NCBI GenBank assembly: GCA_015520115.1
Contig: WAQS01000168.1
Span: forward strand, 1-6,635
Source of the DNA: Ferroglobus sp.
GTDB lineage: Archaea; Halobacteriota; Archaeoglobi; Archaeoglobales; Archaeoglobaceae
DNA: 6,635 bases
Direction: 5' to 3'
Shown: positions 5,683 through 6,635 of the stretch, one piece after another
How the letters are laid out: every line of letters begins with the position of its first letter
Position numbering within the stretch: the stretch's first letter is position 1
Translations under genes and position numbers: made by a program
The notes under the pieces: model-generated
What the model was told of the DNA's origin: nothing
Seen by the model: the letters and a program-made list of their open reading frames with translations, nothing else
The model's database searches: none

Positions 5683-5967
5683 TTAACAATTTTCATCTGC
5701 TTTTCTCTCCTCGTACAGTTCTTTTAGTGCTGATTCTACATCCCCAGGAGCGCAAGCTTCGATTAACAATCTTGGATTTCTCCTCCTCCTGTACATAAGC
5801 AGAAATCTTATCGCCTCGTTAAAGTCCACTCTCCTTCCGAGCTTCATCTGTAATTCTGATGCAAACTTTAGCAACTCCCTCTTTACATCTTCGCTAACGG
5901 ATGTTGTTGGCGTAACTTTCTCAAAATTGTCATTGTACAGAATAAACAACTTGCTGAACAGATTCAA
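5683..5967 (-). CDS. Ribbon-helix-helix (VapB-like) protein with a 5' end derived from a transposase remnant
   Basis: The 94-residue reading frame has two parts. From about residue 20 on, it looks like a ribbon-helix-helix DNA-binding domain of antitoxin type: a short strand TTSVS, helix EDVKRELLKFASELQMKLG, turn RRVDFN and helix EAIRFLLMYRRRR. A tail follows (EACAPGDVESALKELYEERKADE) such as archaeal VapB proteins have. The first about 14 residues (LNLFSKLFILYNDN) instead continue the decayed transposase that lies upstream in the same frame. The only in-frame start codons before the RHH domain are TTG (5967, 5949), with no ATG or GTG and no convincing TATA or SD, so the native 5' end seems lost. 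No PIN-domain toxin follows: the 92 nt to the CcmC-like gene are too short and hold none. It is therefore an orphan antitoxin-like gene, possibly inactive. Confidence 0.5.
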   Translation of the reverse strand: MNLFSKLFILYNDNFEKVTPTTSVSEDVKRELLKFASELQMKLGRRVDFNEAIRFLLMYRRRRNPRLLIEACAPGDVESALKELYEERKADENC

Positions 5968-6480
5968 TTTAACGGGATTCTCAGCGGTAATAGGGTGGAA
6001 GAAAAATACAGATTCGGATAAGCCTCTTTTCCGATTCGCGTTTGAATTTCAGATTGGGCTTTTCAGAACCTCAACAGAGAACTTTATCGATAACGAATTT
6101 GGGTTTGTTCTTGCAACACCTTAGAAATTCTTTGACGACGGACTTCGTCATCAGCCACCTCTCTTATCGTGTAAACTCTCATTAGCTCGTTTTTCTCAAT
6201 GCTCGCAGCTGAGAAAATGTAATATCGCTTCTTATTTGCTTTATCAACTGCATCATCCAACGCAATCAGATTCCTTCTCTTTTTCAGTCGAAATTTGTAG
6301 TTTCACTTCAAACTCCTTTATTCACTTCCAAACTGTTGCGTTAGACGGGATGGAACTCCAAGAGGATTTTTACAGTTCTTCTTGTTGGCGAAGATTGAAT
6401 GCCTGCTACCATTCCGGGGATTCTGATCTCTGTCGGAGACAAAAGAAGTTAATCTCCTCTATTAGTTCCTTTGGCTTCAT
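5926..6480 (-). pseudogene. Decayed DDE transposase of an archaeal insertion sequence
   Basis: Minus-strand coding remains continue through several frames. They begin at ATG 6480 (MKPKELIEEINFFCLRQRS, ended by TAG at 6406-6408) and resume in another frame with TRRTVKILLEFHPV (stop at 6341-6343). They continue with SNATVWK-stop-IKEFEVKLQISTEKEK, where the stop TGA at 6322-6324 replaces an expected Trp codon, and then NLIALDDAVDKANKKRYYIF and MRVYTIREVA. After another shift come KSVVKEFLRCCKNKPKFVIDK and finally KRGLSESVFFFHPI and LNLFSKLFILYND. This order is that of a DDE transposase: VWKWIK helix-turn-helix, first Asp in ALDD, second Asp in FVIDK, Glu in SESVF. It resembles transposases of small archaeal insertion sequences (ISA0963-like, from memory). 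At least four frame changes or stops and an apparent short internal loss near residue 25 make it inactive. No terminal inverted repeats were found by eye. Open frames on the plus strand here are shadows. Confidence 0.8.
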
Positions 6481-6529
6481 CAAAAATAGAATTCTGGAAG
6501 GGCGAAGTTCATGGTACATCACCAGAAAG

Positions 6530-6537
6530 TATTTAAA
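6530..6537 (+). promoter_or_regulatory. TATA box of the right-edge gene
   Basis: TATTTAAA is preceded by purine-rich CAGAAAG. Its centre lies about 28 nt before ATG 6562, so the message would start at or just before the start codon. Confidence 0.55.
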
Positions 6538-6561
6538 AAACTCAATTGAAGCTTATGCAAT

Positions 6562-6635
6562 ATGGCTAAGGATAACAAGAAAGAAGAGAAGGGTGAAAAA
6601 AGCGAGGAAATTGTAGAGGAATCGTTTAGAGAAAT
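6562..6635 (+). CDS. N-terminus of an unidentified gene, cut by the right window edge
   Basis: Twenty-four codons are visible from ATG 6562, encoding a very charged Lys/Glu-rich opening (MAKDNKKEEKGEKSEE, then IVEESFREI). Highly charged disordered starts of this kind occur in many archaeal proteins, so no function can be assigned. The start is supported by the TATA box about 28 nt upstream. An ATG at 6555 in another frame stops after four codons. The frame lies just beyond the 5' end of the transposase remnant and reads away from it. Confidence 0.55.
   Translation, partial: MAKDNKKEEKGEKSEEIVEESFRE

Noticed and set aside
5927..6124. Plus-strand 65-residue open frame
   Set aside because: It is antisense to the 3' part of the transposase remnant, which is readable on the minus strand.
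6100..6160. Box C/D sRNA suggested by TGATGA on the minus strand
   Set aside because: No CTGA box or terminal stem follows at a suitable distance, and the motif lies within transposase-derived coding sequence.
5785..6528. Approximate direct repeat GTACAT..CAGAAA near 5791 and 6513
   Set aside because: It is short and imperfect, one copy lies inside the antitoxin-like coding sequence, and it does not bracket the element in inverted orientation. Probably chance.
6236..6616. Plus-strand 126-residue open frame near the right edge
   Set aside because: It is antisense to the transposase remnant and its end overlaps, in another frame, the TATA-supported start at 6562.

Overview
The window looks like a stretch of a euryarchaeal chromosome, most likely Archaeoglobales (a Ferroglobus/Geoglobus/Archaeoglobus-like organism). 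The evidence is a preQ0 (archaeosine precursor) cluster, a geranylgeranyl-reductase-type flavoprotein, TATA-box promoters sitting about 26 nt upstream of several start codons (leaderless transcription), Shine-Dalgarno (SD) sites of GGTGA type, and what appears to be an archaeal H/ACA guide RNA. The lineage call rests on recognition by eye and is not certain.

Left block, positions 1-2023, minus strand: a tightly packed operon reading orf98 - queC - queE - queD, with queD cut by the left window edge. QueD, QueE and QueC are consecutive enzymes that turn a GTP-derived pterin into preQ0, the base that archaeal TGT inserts at G15 of tRNA. The 98-residue leader gene is unrecognised. Its last two codons plus stop double as the SD of queC.

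Middle block, 2064-4902, plus strand: a geranylgeranyl reductase family flavoprotein, divergent from the que operon and apparently sharing a palindromic TATA element with it. A small winged-helix regulator follows with its own promoter, overlapping by 4 nt with an M20 metallopeptidase.

Intergenic gap, 4903-4990: on the minus strand this encodes a compact hairpin with all parts of an archaeal H/ACA pseudouridylation guide. These are a 9-bp lower stem, a pocket, an upper stem, a K-loop with tandem GA, and ACA directly after the stem. A TATA box is placed so that transcription would start on the first base of the stem. The pocket is complementary to the conserved GACCG-U-C-GUGAGA segment of 23S rRNA (helix 93 region, as remembered). 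This is the most interesting item in the window.

Right block, 4991-6635: a divergent CcmC-like heme-handling membrane protein (minus), then a ribbon-helix-helix (VapB-like) gene whose 5' end runs into a decayed DDE transposase (minus, several frameshifts and stops). The first bases of a plus-strand gene with its own TATA box lie at the right edge.
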